This document shows, piece after piece, positions 52,555 to 63,960 of a stretch of DNA of 64,000 nucleotides; positions within the stretch are counted from its first letter, which is position 1, and every line of letters starts with the position of its first letter. The stretch comes from Syngnathus acus (taxonomy: Eukaryota > Chordata > Actinopteri > Syngnathiformes > Syngnathidae), in the NCBI RefSeq assembly GCF_901709675.1, contig NC_051093.1, forward strand, positions 2,935,053 through 2,999,052, in the 5' to 3' direction. The position numbers and the translations under genes were made by a program. The notes beneath the pieces were generated by a model. The model saw only the letters and a program-made list of their open reading frames with translations, was not told the DNA's origin and searched no databases.

Positions 52555-54724
52555 TTACATCCCATCATGCAGCGGGCTAGATGACATCACCTGCAAGGCA
52601 GAGTAACTCATCTGATGCTCGCCACGCGTGATTGACAAGACATCCAATTGGGAATCTGAAGCTTATCTTCACTTACGCTGGCTTGATTGACGTACTTCCC
52701 CTCGCTGTCGTCGCTGTCGTCGTCGTCGTCTTCATCACTTTGGGACGACAACGTTGGCGTCTCACCTGGAAGTAAGCATCAATCCATCAGGGAGGAGGCA
52801 GCAAGGGCGCTGCCTACCTTCCTGACAAGGTTCCACTTCCTGCTTGCCAATCAGATTGACAACGATGACGATCAACTTACCCTCTGGAGGAAGCGCATTC
52901 ACGTTCAGGTAGCCTGTGTTAGCTGAGGAGAGACAGTTAAACACACAGGCTCTAAGACAGGAAGTCAGCAGTAACATAGGTTGGTGATCTTTGCGGGTGC
53001 TTACATTGGACGTTCTCGTAGCTGTGCAGTTCGCCCTGCAACAAAGACCATTTTAAATGACCACTACCGAGAAAAGCCGGCAAGTGCGTCGGATGCTACC
53101 TGAGCTCGGCGTGGAGGCGCCGCTAGGATTGGCAGCAGGAGCCTCGTCTCCTGGCAACACGATTCTGCAAGACCGACAACAAGGACAAGATCAGACAGGA
53201 CATGGCAGGCACTCTGATGCCAACGACCTGGAGAACTTACATGTAATCTCCAGCGAGAGATTCTTGTTCTGTGGAAACAAACGACAAAAAAAACAATCAT
53301 GCATTTCTCTTTGGATAACAATTCTTATGTTTCCACTCACACAACTCAAAGTGCTGAACCTCCACTACAGGGCCAGCATTTTGTCTTTTTCAGTTCCTCA
53401 GACCAGAGATAGAGTTAAGCAAAGATGTAGAAGAAGAACCGAAAGCATAAAAAAAACACTAACTGAAGAAATAGTAGAAGTACAAAAAAAAAAAAAAACG
53501 AACATGAAGGAAAACCAGAATCAGAACAAGCGCGTGAAGGTATTTGAAGGCTCACCATCGTGGGAGTTCTGGTAGCTGTGGTTACTTTCTGCAGAAAGAA
53601 GAAGACCAGGACTAAAAAAAATGTCCTTCAACTTGTTGGTGGAACTTTGTCATCTTTTCATCTCACCGCTTTCTGTGAGCTCTCTGTCAGATCTTCCGCT
53701 GCGCTGACTTCCACCATCCAAAGCGGAATGCTTGGAACATGAAAGATGTGAAAATCAACCATGAAAAGAATGTCATTAAAGATGTGATGAGGAACATGAC
53801 AGATAAGAAGAGACACGAAAGTCCAGAATGTGGCGCAACTCACAAAGGTGACAGCAGGCCAGAAGTCAGGCGAGTCGTCGACTGATCTGCAAATCAGTAA
53901 ACGTTTGTGCTGATAAAAGCTTCCTTTGTTAGCCTCCACAAACGTTTGCTTCAAATGTGTTAGCTTTTAATTTGTCATTTTTAGCATCTGTCATATCTGC
54001 TTCAGCCACAAACTTGCTTCAAAATGCAACATCGTCATTTAGTTTCTAACAAATTTAGTTTTAGCGATAAACAGTTGTCAGATGGCTGTGGATGTTCTCG
54101 TTCATCCAGAAAATGGATTGCAATTGGTCGTCTTACATGTTTCACTTCCTTGTCTGAGCAGGCTTCAATAGTTCTTCCTTGAGGCCTCATCTAATTTAGC
54201 TTGTTAGCTTTAGCCATAAACGTAAGCTTCTGGAGCTAAACAACTTACGTGGATGGACCAGTGTGAATTGAGAGGACCTGTGTGTGAGAGACAAAAATTG
54301 AGTGTGAATTGAGTGGACCTGCGTGTGAGGGACAAAAAATATCGAGTGTGACTCGAAAGTGATTGGTCGCATTGTGATCGGTCGCACCAAGGCGTTCAAC
54401 TCACGGGATGTACTCGCTGGTGTAGCTCGCTTCCCGAATGGAAACTGACGACACCAAAACAGAAAATAAAAACAGTTCAGTTGAACACATTGATGACAGA
54501 AGGTGACAAGAAGTGACATCATGCGAACCGGGTGGTCCATTGTCCCTGCAGTGCAGACACGCCAACGCCAGGGCGACGCCGCACGCCAACACGGCGGCCG
54601 ACACCAGTGCGGGCAGGAGCAGAGATGCGACCTAAGGATGTAACCACAACGCCAGTCAAAAAGCGGGCCGAGCAAAAACGGGTCACCCACAACTCACGTC
54701 AAAGGAAGACAACATGGCCGACAT
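52555..54724 (-). CDS. lat: LAT: linker for activation of T cells
   Basis: Transmembrane adaptor that becomes tyrosine-phosphorylated by ZAP70 after T-cell receptor engagement and recruits GRB2, GADS and PLC-gamma1. Twelve small exons: 54724-54698, 54631-54529, 54444-54405, 53886-53844, 53730-53667, 53588-53556, 53268-53241, 53164-53100, 53035-53005, 52922-52881, 52765-52677, 52590-52555. A short N-terminus precedes a membrane span (LLLPALVSAAVLACGVALALA) and CLHC (Cys34, Cys37), matching LAT's palmitoylated CVHC. Tyr motifs follow: SYQNS, GDYIIVLPGDE (equivalent of human GYLVVLP), SYENV, GYLNVN and KYVNQ, with an acidic stretch between the last two. The exon 8 to exon 9 junction (53100/53035) is out of phase by one base; all others agree. 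Position beside spns1 and nfatc2ip matches human 16p11.2. Confidence 0.88.
54240..54345 (-). repeat. Short duplicated sequence in lat intron 3
   Basis: A roughly 41-bp unit (CTCAATTCACACT plus a CTCACACRCAG tract) occurs twice in tandem, duplicating an acceptor-like CACACAG. Not part of the predicted coding sequence. Confidence 0.7.
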
Positions 54725-56051
54725 GCCACACTCAGGAAGTCGCAGCGCCGCTGCCGCCGAACTTTGTGTCCTTGCGAACAAAGGAGTAAATCGTGAGGAT
54801 GAAGATGACGTCAAAGCAGATGATGATAAAATGAAGAATTGAGTTAAAATAAAGATGAAGTAGATGGACAAAGAGGAGGCGAAGGAGAAGACATAAGACC
54901 AAGTAGAACAAAATAAAGATGATGCAGAAGAAGACGAAAAGGTGAAACCTTTTTGACTGTCGAATGTTTTCAGAGCATGTCAGGCAGCCATCTTGTATGA
55001 AGAGCGTGCGAGGTACAGAGAAAGAAGCGGCAATGACAGGATGAAGGCGAACCGGAGGACTTCCCGTCAGCCAGGTGCACGCGTGGAAAAACGACGCCGT
55101 GACGTCGCCTCAGCAACGGCGGTCACTGTGTGAGTAGATCTGGGCCGGTCAGCCGTTTCGGGCTCCTCGCCGCCGACACGGGCTCATCTAGCAACGACTT
55201 GCTCCCGCCCCCTTCCTGCTCCTCTCGCCCAATCGCCCGCCGCTTTCAACGCCGCGTGCGCTCAAAGCGGGCTCCTCTGCCGCGATCAAAGAAGATCTTC
55301 ACACCGATGAACAGGAAACCACATCGAGGTGATTGGGGGGGAAGAGGGCGGAGCTACAACTAACTAAACCCACACTGACCACCTGGATTGTCTGAGACAG
55401 GCAGATGACTATGTGACAAGATTAAGACAAGATGACAACCAGAGCCGAGGACAACTGGGGACGGCAATCACCAGGAAGTCAGACTTGTTGGATGTCGAGA
55501 GGACAACGAGCAAAGCAGAGGACGATTAGTAAATATAGTAACTCTGGGAAGGCGAGTAGACATATGCCGAAACGTTGACTATAAAATAAGTAGTAGAAAA
55601 TCTGGTTTGCAAACTACGAGTTGGTTAGCAAGTACTGGATGATTAGCAAGCACCTAAAAGATGACCAGCGACGAGATGCAGTCTCATCCAAACAAGTGAC
55701 ATAAATGAAGGAGGTAAACAACTTATCTTGGTTTATTCGGTTGATCTAAGAAGCCAGTTAGCAAGCTAACTCTCACGCAGGTGAGAAAATGACAAACGCC
55801 GGTAACTACAAGAGCAGAAAGTTGAACACCTTAACAGAAGCATAGCAAGTTAAGGAAGGTCAACACTAGTATCCTAAAAGACCGCACAAACAGTTGAGTA
55901 TCCTAAAAGTGGTCTTTTCTTATAAAAAAAAACCCTTTTTCTGGAGATATGGAGTCATTAGAGTTCGCTGCTGACTCGTCTCAAATAAAAAAAAGTGATA
56001 AAAATGTCAGCGGCTGCTCCCTCCCACTGGGAAAAGACGGCTGGCAGGCCG
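54725..56051. other. lat upstream region and spacer to spns1 3' end
   Basis: About 1.3 kb. The lat promoter should lie within the first few hundred bases. A GC-rich island sits at about 55080-55290. No other gene was recognised; the right end is presumably spns1 3' untranslated region. Confidence 0.4.
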
Positions 56052-58703
56052 TCAAATCAGAACGCTGGACACTGGAACCAGAGTGGATCGCCCACTTTTG
56101 GGCACCCGGATGGGCCCGTCATCTGCGGACAACAACCGAGTCACAATCATATTGCCACCGTCACGTGATGTGCTGGCGCGTGTGAGCGAGCGTGCTAGAT
56201 CACCTGCGGGGGTAAAGTTCTCCTGCTCGGTGGCGATCTTGCTCGATGAAGAGGGCGGTGGCCAGGAAGAAGGCTCCGCCCCCGACGGCCACGAAGGCGC
56301 AGAGCAGCAAAGAAAGTTGAAGGAGCGAAACTGCCACAGGAAGGATCCCGTTTCCTCAAGGAGTCCGACACCTGAAAGAGAACAACGGCGATGGATAATC
56401 ACACAATCGACAACTGGAAGATAAAAAAATGAATCGCGTGCGACAAGATGGAGCGCACGCGTACCACTCCGATGAGATAAGGACTTCCGGCATCTCCAAG
56501 AAGATGCGAGATGACGATCTGAAATGCCTCGGCGTGGAGCGCCGCGTGGGAACCACCACATACTAACACAACAAAAGAAAGAACCACAAGCATGTAAGTA
56601 GAAGAATAAGGAGGGAGAAGAGAGGAAACGTTCGTCACGTCACGGCACTGACCAGCAGAATGTCGCCACGATGGCCCAGTTCATGGACAGAAGGTCTCGC
56701 CCAGGAAAATAAACACCTGCGCACAACACAAGGTTGTCTTCATTCCAAACCACAAACAAGTGGCGAGCGCCGGATGACAAGTGGCAGAGGTGGCAACGCT
56801 CTACTCACATAAGTGCCGACGGTGCTGGCCTGGGCACAGACCACAGCGAGGTAGAGGAAGGGCGCCGAGAGCAGCAGGCCGGCAGCACATACCAGCGGGT
56901 CAGCGCGCGGCGTTCGGCTTCGGAGCCGACGACTGATTTGGACTCCGCTGGCCACGCCCAGCACGCCCGTCACGCATGTGATGGCGCCGAAAATCAGACT
57001 GCAGGCACAAAGTCACCAAGTTATGAGACAGATGGGCCAGTCGCCAGTCCAGAAAAAAAAAAACGAAAGGTGTAAAAACTGTTGTTAACATTACGTCTCA
57101 ATTCCGAGCGGCATCCCCTCCCCTCCCTCCCCCAGGCTCACCTGTCCGAGGATGAGCAGTGAGCTTCCTGGCAGGGTGCGCGTTCACCCGTAAACATGGC
57201 CGCCCTGAACAGGAAGGTGGGCGCCCACAGCGCCAGGGAGCCCGTAACAAAGGCCACGGCCGTGAAGCCCAACGTGGACAGCACGAAGCTCGGGCTACAA
57301 GTGAACCACCACAAATATAGAGAGCGCATCAGGTTAGTATTTAGCGAACGGGCGAGCCCAGCCGGCCGGTGCACCTACTTCCTGCTCAGCGCTCGCACGT
57401 CGTCTGTCCAGCTGCTGTGATGAAGCTGATGTTCGGACCGAGCTTCTACGTGCACCCGCGTTTGGGCTCCTGCACCACCAGGACCAGAAGCAGCACGGCC
57501 ACCAGACCCAACCCCGGCGTCACCTGTGATAAAGCCAGACAACTTAGACAACAAGCACATGCACGGACACGGACGCACAGCCACGGACGCACCCTCAGAG
57601 CCCAGTGCCAGTCCTTGGCCACGTTGCTGACTTGGGAGCCCACGATGTAGCCCAGGCCACTGCGGAGAAATCAAGAGGATCTCACTGGCGGAAATGAAGG
57701 CGCACGTCGGCGCCGGCGGCGCTCCTACCTGCCGACGGGAATGGCAAAGTAGAAGACAGACAGCATGTTTGTGCGGCGGTCCTTGACGTAGAGGTCGGCG
57801 ATGATGGTGGGCGCAATGGTGGAGTAACTGGCCTCGCCTACGCCCACCAAGCCTCGTGTCAGCAGCAGTGCCCAGAAGTGCTGAAAGCAAAAGACAACAC
57901 AGGCGCTCGTCGTCACCGCCCGCACAAGCCAACTCGCCCATTGAGCGGAGGAGGACAAATGGCAAGTTTGCGAAGGTAGCCGCTGACCTCCTTGGGCGTG
58001 TAGGAGCTGGCAAGCGTGACAACGGACCAGAAAGTGATGCCGACGCTCATGATCAACTTGCGGTTGTAGCGGTCGCCCAGGTAACCGAAGAGCGGCGCCA
58101 GGAACATGTAACTGCAGATGAAGACTGGAAACCAGAGGCAGCAGGGAGTGAGGTCACCACCCACATCTGCCGCCTTTCGTCCAGCGCTCAATCTTGCGCC
58201 GACATAGCGACCATGTTGGATGTGGCAACAACTTCAGGAGGCAAATCGCCCACCCCCTGTTCAGCGATGGTCCTACTCTGCCACATCCAACATGGTCCAC
58301 GTCCAGTTGAGCGCTGAAGGCGGCATCCGCGTACACTACGTCGGACGTGCTCTCACCCGTCTGGAGCAGACCCGATTTGCTGTCATCGATTCCAAAATAA
58401 CGCTCAATGTCGGGAAGCACACCTGCCGGGCATATGACATCATCAGCGTGCAACCTGTCGTGTGCACATTTGCGTGTGCGCGCTTGTACCTGCGATGGTG
58501 AATCTATCCATGTAGTTGAGCAGGTTAACGTAGCACAGGATCAGGACGGTCAGCACAGCACGCACTGGCGTCACGCCACTAAGCTCCTCATTCTGCACCG
58601 CATCCCGACGCTGCACTTCCACTTCCTCCTCCTCTGCTGATGCCGCCTCGCTGTCGTCAGACAAAAACGGCGCTGCGTCCGATGCAGGCGCGTCCGCGGA
58701 CAT
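56052..58703 (-). CDS. spns1: SPNS1: lysosomal lysophospholipid transporter, with probable one-base gaps
   Basis: Spinster-family major facilitator protein that exports lysophospholipids from lysosomes. Exons: 58703-58490, 58422-58357, 58124-57988, 57880-57729, 57659-57593, 57523-57379, 57294-57142, 56998-56809, 56716-56653, 56562-56465, 56371-56204, 56122-56052. Landmarks: acidic N-terminus, [76 protein letters not shown], and C-terminal [13 protein letters not shown], all matching SPNS1. Exons 1-5, 7 and 8 are in frame. Exons 6, 9, 10 and 11 each seem to lack one or two bases in C or G runs (for example CGCGGGTGCAC, GAGACCTTCTG, GTGGCGACATT, CCACGCCGAGG, CGCTCCTTCAA), so the sequence as given would not translate. 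Sequence error is likelier than loss. The start ATG is 58703-58701. Confidence 0.88.
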
Positions 58704-59775
58704 GGCGGCCGCTGGGGGCAATGACAGACAGCTCATGCAATTAGCTACAGCCACATCAAGGAGATCCAGCTTTAGGTCATGTACTAGTATCCTCTGTCCT
58801 CACCAGTAATAGAATGACTTCAGTGGGGGTAAAAAAAACATGACTCAGTAGTATGTCATTCTACTGATGTGCAGAAATGCTTTACTAGTGAGGACACACA
58901 GTGTACTAGTATATGGACCTACAAGTAGATTTGCATATGATGCATGTTTGAAGCAAGTGTACCTAATCAAGTGGCCTGACGGCGCAGCGTCTTGAAGAAG
59001 CAAAATCACGAGTTGCATTAGAGATGGGCGTGTCTTGGAGGAATGTTTGGACGCGTTTCTTCCGGGACTGAAAGCATGTGACTGGACAACTTTAACGGGC
59101 AATCATTCACTCATCAACAAGACTCATTTATTTTTATTTTTTCCCCCCGGATCATCATGTATAAATTGATCGCAGATGCAGTCATTAAATCACATTTATA
59201 GATAGAATTTCCAAAGGAATTCTTGGCCCTTTTGCCTTCAGCTATGTCACCAACTGTTACTAAGTGTAAGATAATTAATTCAGTGCTTGTAAGCACGTAA
59301 GAATTTGCAATCAACAAATCACATACGTGTGACGTCACTGGCGCCAGATACGAGTGAATCCGATAAACACCAAAACAAAATTAAAATAATTATTATTATA
59401 AATAGACGAGCGCCTGAGCTTAATGTTGATCATGTCGACATATGTTCTAATGTGTTGCTATTGCGCCATCGGAAAGCCCAAAATAAACAGAGGGGGGGTG
59501 AGAAACTTGTATTTACCTCCAAATGCGACGACTCAGACGCTTTCGTCCACTTCGGACTTAATCTCCCCGAGGCTGTTAAACAAACATGTTTTTGCTGCTT
59601 TCTTGTCTTGTCGCCCGGCGAGAAAAGTTTGTGGCGAATGGAAAATCTCACAAATTACATTTGGTTGCTGCCGCCATGATGTTTTGCCGTCAACTTCCGG
59701 TCCATAGCTCACGTGACGTACAGTCACGTGTTCGCATCTGACAGCTGAGGCAAAATTGGCCCACGTGACCCAAAC
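58704..59775. other. spns1 5' region and spacer
   Basis: A minus-strand GC-rich block ending TTGGAG|GTAAATAC near 59512 looks like a noncoding first spns1 exon (about 59690-59513), starting near ATGGCGGCAGCAACC, which soon stops. GTGACGTCACTGGCGCC at 59329-59345 contains a palindromic CRE (TGACGTCA). Confidence 0.45.
59329..59345. promoter_or_regulatory. CRE-like palindrome
   Basis: TGACGTCA in GTGTGACGTCACTGGCGCC, a full CREB/ATF consensus, in the spacer upstream of spns1. Functional status unknown. Confidence 0.4.
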
Positions 59776-60090
59776 AAGTTAAAAGTTAAAGTTAAAGTCC
59801 CAATGATCGTCACACACACATCTGGGTGTGGTGAAATTTGTCCTCTGCATTTAACCCATCCCCGATTTTGATCCATCCCCTGAGGGAGAGGGGGGCAGTG
59901 AGCAGGAGCGGTGCCGCGCTCGGGAATCATTTGGTGATCTAACCCCCCAATTCCAACCCTTAATGCTGAGTGCCAAGCAGGGAGGCAATGGGTCCCATTT
60001 TTATAGTCTTCGTATGACCCGGCCAGGGTTTGAACCCACAACCTTCCAGTCTCAGGGTGGACACTCTACCACTAGGCCACTGAGCTGGTT
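59776..60090 (-). mobile_element. tRNA-derived SINE
   Basis: On the minus strand the element begins with a tRNA-like head: CAGTGGCCTAGTGGTAGAG (A box) and GGTTCAAACCC (B box). The body contains AAATGCAGAGGACAAATTTCACCACACC, common in fish SINEs, and a (TTTAAC)n-type tail (plus strand GTTAAAAGTTAAAGTTAAAG). Full length about 310 bp. Family name not assigned. Confidence 0.88.
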
Positions 60091-60363
60091 ACAAGTGGAC
60101 GTTTGATCCTTTCGTCATCGACTAAGTTGAAAACCAAATATGTTTCTGTGTGAATAAACAATCCTTGCCTTTGCTTTAAATATAATATTGTTTTGCTCTC
60201 TATGAACAACTCCTCAACATGCGCATATTTTTTACAAGAGGCAACAATTAACCAAAAAATGTCTTTAATGTCATCCAGAGTACAAACAAAATGTTCTTAA
60301 AAATACAGTGATTTGGTTTCCCCAGCATTGACAAAAGAAGGTGGCAGTGCTTTTGTGTCGGCA

Positions 60364-62694
60364 TCACATCCACACCTCGATGATGTCTCCGTCCTCCATG
60401 TGCAGCTGCGCCGGCGTCTGTCCCTCTGTCACCTTGCAGCCATCAAAGTGAAACTTGACTTTCTGCTTGGTGGCGTCGGGGAGCGCAGACACGTACTGCG
60501 AGAAAATGCCGCCAAGCTCCGCCTCCTACGACACCCATTAGCCGTTATCCAAGTGAACGAGAGTGTTAGGAAGTGGCTGCGGTAACAAACTTTGTGCACG
60601 GAGAAGTCCCGCGTGGAATCTCGGTCTTTGCCCTGCAGACGCACCGTGATGACCGGGCTCTCATCCGTCGCCATGACGACGCATTCTAGACACACACAAC
60701 AAACATTAATACATGACAGGCTGGCATTGGAGAGGTTTGACAAAAGGACTTGTGCTTGTCATTTGACTCACCCAGATGTCAGCAATGTCCAGGCCCAAGT
60801 CACCCACATTGGCCTCGGAAGAAGCTCGGCCTCCCCCCTCAGCAGCCGCAGGCGGAAGGCTGGCACGCCCAAGATGTCCGCCAACTGATTCAGCATCTGG
60901 CCCACCGATGTGCTCTAGGGTGAACCTGCGGGGATATTTTGAGGCACAAGCAGATGTTGGCAAAGTCTGTCAAAAACTATCAGTCTACTTTCATGAAGGT
61001 TGAATAATTGATTGATTGATTGATGACTGATTGTTGATTGACTGACTAAAGTGATTGAACGTAGGCGGCGTGTGTGCGCACGTACCATCGTGACGGGCAA
61101 CTTGTAGACGTCAGTGCGACATCGCACCTTGAGCACCTGTTGGTCACATGACCGCAGCCCCAGTCTCCGTCACGATCATCACGTCGTCAGCATCCTGCTG
61201 TGGAAGGTCACGCGCCGTCTCCTGGTGGATACACCCATTGGGGGAGAAGACGGCGTTCACGGCACGCAGCTTCCTGTCCACCTCGCTGACACGTGCCACA
61301 CACCGCCATGGTTTTATTGATGTTGCGCAAACAAAGTAGCAAAGTGCTAATAATGTGCAGCGCTTGCAGCCGTACATATGCAAGGTCACTCACCTTTATC
61401 TTCTTCTTTGAATGTCGCGACCGTTTCTGGAAGGGAATGTCTGCTGGGGAAGGGGGAGAAGACGCAAGGGGACTTTCTTCCTTCTGACACACACACACAC
61501 ACAAACATATGATGAATTTTGTGTGTGCGTATGTGCACGCAGTACTTCCTGGTGTGCACCTACACTTCCTGTTCGCCATCAGAGTCGCTGATGGTGATAC
61601 TGAGCTCTTTCTGACCCGCCGTCGGCGACCACAGTTTGTCCACATCGCTGTTGTCTGCGGACAAAAAGAGCAAAAGTGGTATGAAATTTGTCATTGGCAG
61701 AAGCAACATCTTCATGGCCCCCCTCCGACCTGGTCTTTCATACTCCGTCAAGGACTGGAATCTTCGCCTTCAGTAGCAGGCTGCTGTTCACCTTCAAGAC
61801 AGCCAAACATTCAGTGGCATCATTGCACTGCTGGCCTGAACTATTGATGTTATTTCCATTCAGACTGTATACAATAAAATGTGAATTAAAGACATTGCAG
61901 TGCATTTTATTATTTATCATTTGAAACTGACCTTGTTAGAGTAGATGGCACGGGACAATGGCCGCAGAGTCTAAGATGCGACGGCGTTTGGGCGCCGGCT
62001 TGACCGCCCCGCCGAGTTCCTCATCAGAGAGCCTGGCTGACGGAGACGCCACATGACAGAAGGAAATGGCATTTTCTGATTAATCACCTACTGCCACACG
62101 CTATCAACTGCTAGCGTGCTGTGTACAATCATTGGCAGGAAAATCATGCGCTTGATTCCAGATGATATATCAAATAGAAAATACAAATACTTTCTTAAAA
62201 AATAGTGACAATTTTTAACACCATTTTCTTCGTGCTTCAATGATATTGGTCTTGATGATTAAAAAATATATCGATTCATCGTCATAAACCTAGGGATAAT
62301 TTGGGGTAATAAGGGACATTTTCTTTTGCAGATTAGTGTTCTCATTGCGTATAAACTGTCTGAAATCTTGGGTTAGGGGTCACAGCTGGATCTTTGGAGA
62401 TCGCAATGCGGAAAACTGAAAACATATCGACTCCAATGCCGTGGGTCACTTACATGGGAGAATAATAATTGTTTATTGCGCATGTTTTGAAGTGAAGCTG
62501 AGGGCCTTGTGAAGTTATCTTGGGCTAGCTACATGCATTACTTTGACTGTTTACAACACTTTGACATCAAAGCAACGGGTATGCTCTAATCAAACACAGA
62601 ACACTGTAATGTCAAGAACAGTTTCTAGAGTTTATCTAGTGGTTTCTGCTTTATAATCAAACAACAAGAGAGAAAAACTCACTGATTCCGCCAT
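60364..62694 (-). CDS. nfatc2ip: NFATC2IP: SUMO-like-domain protein, with probable one-base gaps
   Basis: Rad60/Esc2/NIP45-type protein with two C-terminal SUMO-like domains; binds NFAT and the SUMO machinery. Candidate exons: 62694-62683 (MAES), 62036-61932 (KPAPKRRRILDS), 61654-61566 (SITISDSDGEQE), 61483-61394 (QKRSRHSKKK), 61285-61086 (SEVDRKLRAVNAVFSP, VLKVRCRTDVYKLPVTM), 60925-60772, 60685-60591 (SPVITVRLQGKDRDS) and 60525-60364 (KVKFHFDGCKVTEGQTPAQL, DGDIIEVWM). Order and motifs match human NFATC2IP, and the neighbours spns1 and lat agree. Frame is lost or gained by one base at several points (near 61140-61170, 60905, 60830, the 60772 donor and the first junction), so a clean translation is not possible from this sequence. 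Confidence 0.8.
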
Positions 62695-62699
62695 CTTGT

Positions 62700-63180
62700 G
62701 TTTGATCGCGTACATAGTGTTGGCTCGTGAGTGAACGATTCGTTTAAAAGAACGAATCTTTGCAGTGAACGAGACTTCGTTCTTTTTTTCCTTTCATATA
62801 TACTTCAAACCAGTAAATGTCAGTAATGCCCATTGGTGCTACCCTCGCCGAAAAAACAAAACAAAGAAGAAAATCAGCCAATCAGCAGCGCCAGCGAGCG
62901 TTAGATGGAGGAGGGACTTTACGAGTCAGTGACGTAACTTCCCGTTCACGAACGAGTCGTGAATTGCATTTCCCGTTCACCAACGAACGAATCTGTGAGT
63001 GAACGAATCACTCAGTGAGTGAATCACTCAGTGAGTGAATCACTCAGTGGATGAATCACTCACTGAGTGATTCGCATTTCCAGTTCACCGCGAGAACGGA
63101 TCAGTGAGGGAACGAATCCTGGCTTTCCCGTTCGCGAACGAGTCAATGGATCAGTCAGTGGACGTGTTGCGTCTCCTGGC
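62700..63180. repeat. GAACGAATC-rich palindromic repeat block
   Basis: Many copies of GTTCGTGAACGA- and GAGTGAATCACTCAGT-like words in both orientations. Three near-perfect tandem copies of AATCACTCAGTGAGTG lie at about 63006-63055. Several palindromes occur (CACTCAGTGAGTG, GTTCGCGAACG). Starts within about 20 bases of the nfatc2ip ATG. Probably a decayed fish DNA-transposon or satellite family; not identified. Confidence 0.7.
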
Positions 63181-63719
63181 GTAAACTATGTAAACCAGAA
63201 TGTAGATTTACGATTTACTTATAGTAGGTTTTACATAACATGTATGCATATATATGCCTAAATATTGTTATCCAATATATCGACTGCAGTTTCACATTAG
63301 ATTGCTGGTTTGAGATGTACTTTAATTATTATTATTATTATTATTATTATTTTAATAAACATTTAAGTTATAACTTGTCTGGTGTTTTACTCCTTGTTTT
63401 TATATTCACCAACCAAAACATAAAAATCAGACATTTGGTTAACTGCTTTATATGACAATATGTATATGTGTTTTACGTTGAGTTATATATATATAATTTA
63501 AATTATAATTATCAAAGTTGAAACTTAACTGTTTCAACTTTTCTTTATATGTGTTTGTAATTATGAGCTACGATGTTAGGGAAGCTATCAACAATTCATG
63601 TAGCACATGATAAATACCTGGAATTCCCGGATGGATACAAACGAATGAATCACAATTTGATTAAAAAAGTAACAATTTGATTTGAGTGAATGTTCTCAAC
63701 AGATGACTGCAAACGAAAA
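63181..63719. other. AT-rich spacer
   Basis: No gene seen; contains short TA and ATT microsatellites. Confidence 0.4.
63327..63352 (+). repeat. (ATT)n microsatellite
   Basis: About nine ATT units. Confidence 0.9.
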
Positions 63720-63960
63720 GTCAAAAAGTCAAAGTCTGCTTTATTGTCAATTTCTTCACATGCCAAGACACACAAAGAGATCGAAATTACCTTCCCACTG
63801 TCCCACGGTGACAAGACGTAGTACACAATTTACAAACAAGTAAACACACAAAAATAAAAACAAGAAAAAATGGCACAGTACATTCCATTTGGGTGTGTTA
63901 TGCCTGCAAATGCACACCTGAATCTCTTTCCGGCTACAGCCTGTTCCTAAACGGATACAG
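63720..63960. repeat. Dispersed retroposon-like repeat
   Basis: AAAGTCTGCTTTATTGTCAATTTCTTCACATGCC...CCACTGTCCCACGGTGACAAGACG has the look of a common dispersed fish repeat, probably a LINE or SINE end. Family not assigned. Confidence 0.5.

Noticed and set aside
54240-54270. 29-base candidate extra lat exon between good AG and GT sites
   Set aside because: Including it throws the next two exons out of frame; skipping it joins EYIP directly to SVDDSPDFW in phase.
59776-60090. Functional tRNA gene
   Set aside because: A- and B-box-like sequences are present but joined to a SINE body and simple-repeat tail, with no convincing cloverleaf.
63006-63060. CRISPR-like evenly spaced short repeats
   Set aside because: No spacers, units contiguous and palindromic, in a vertebrate genome.
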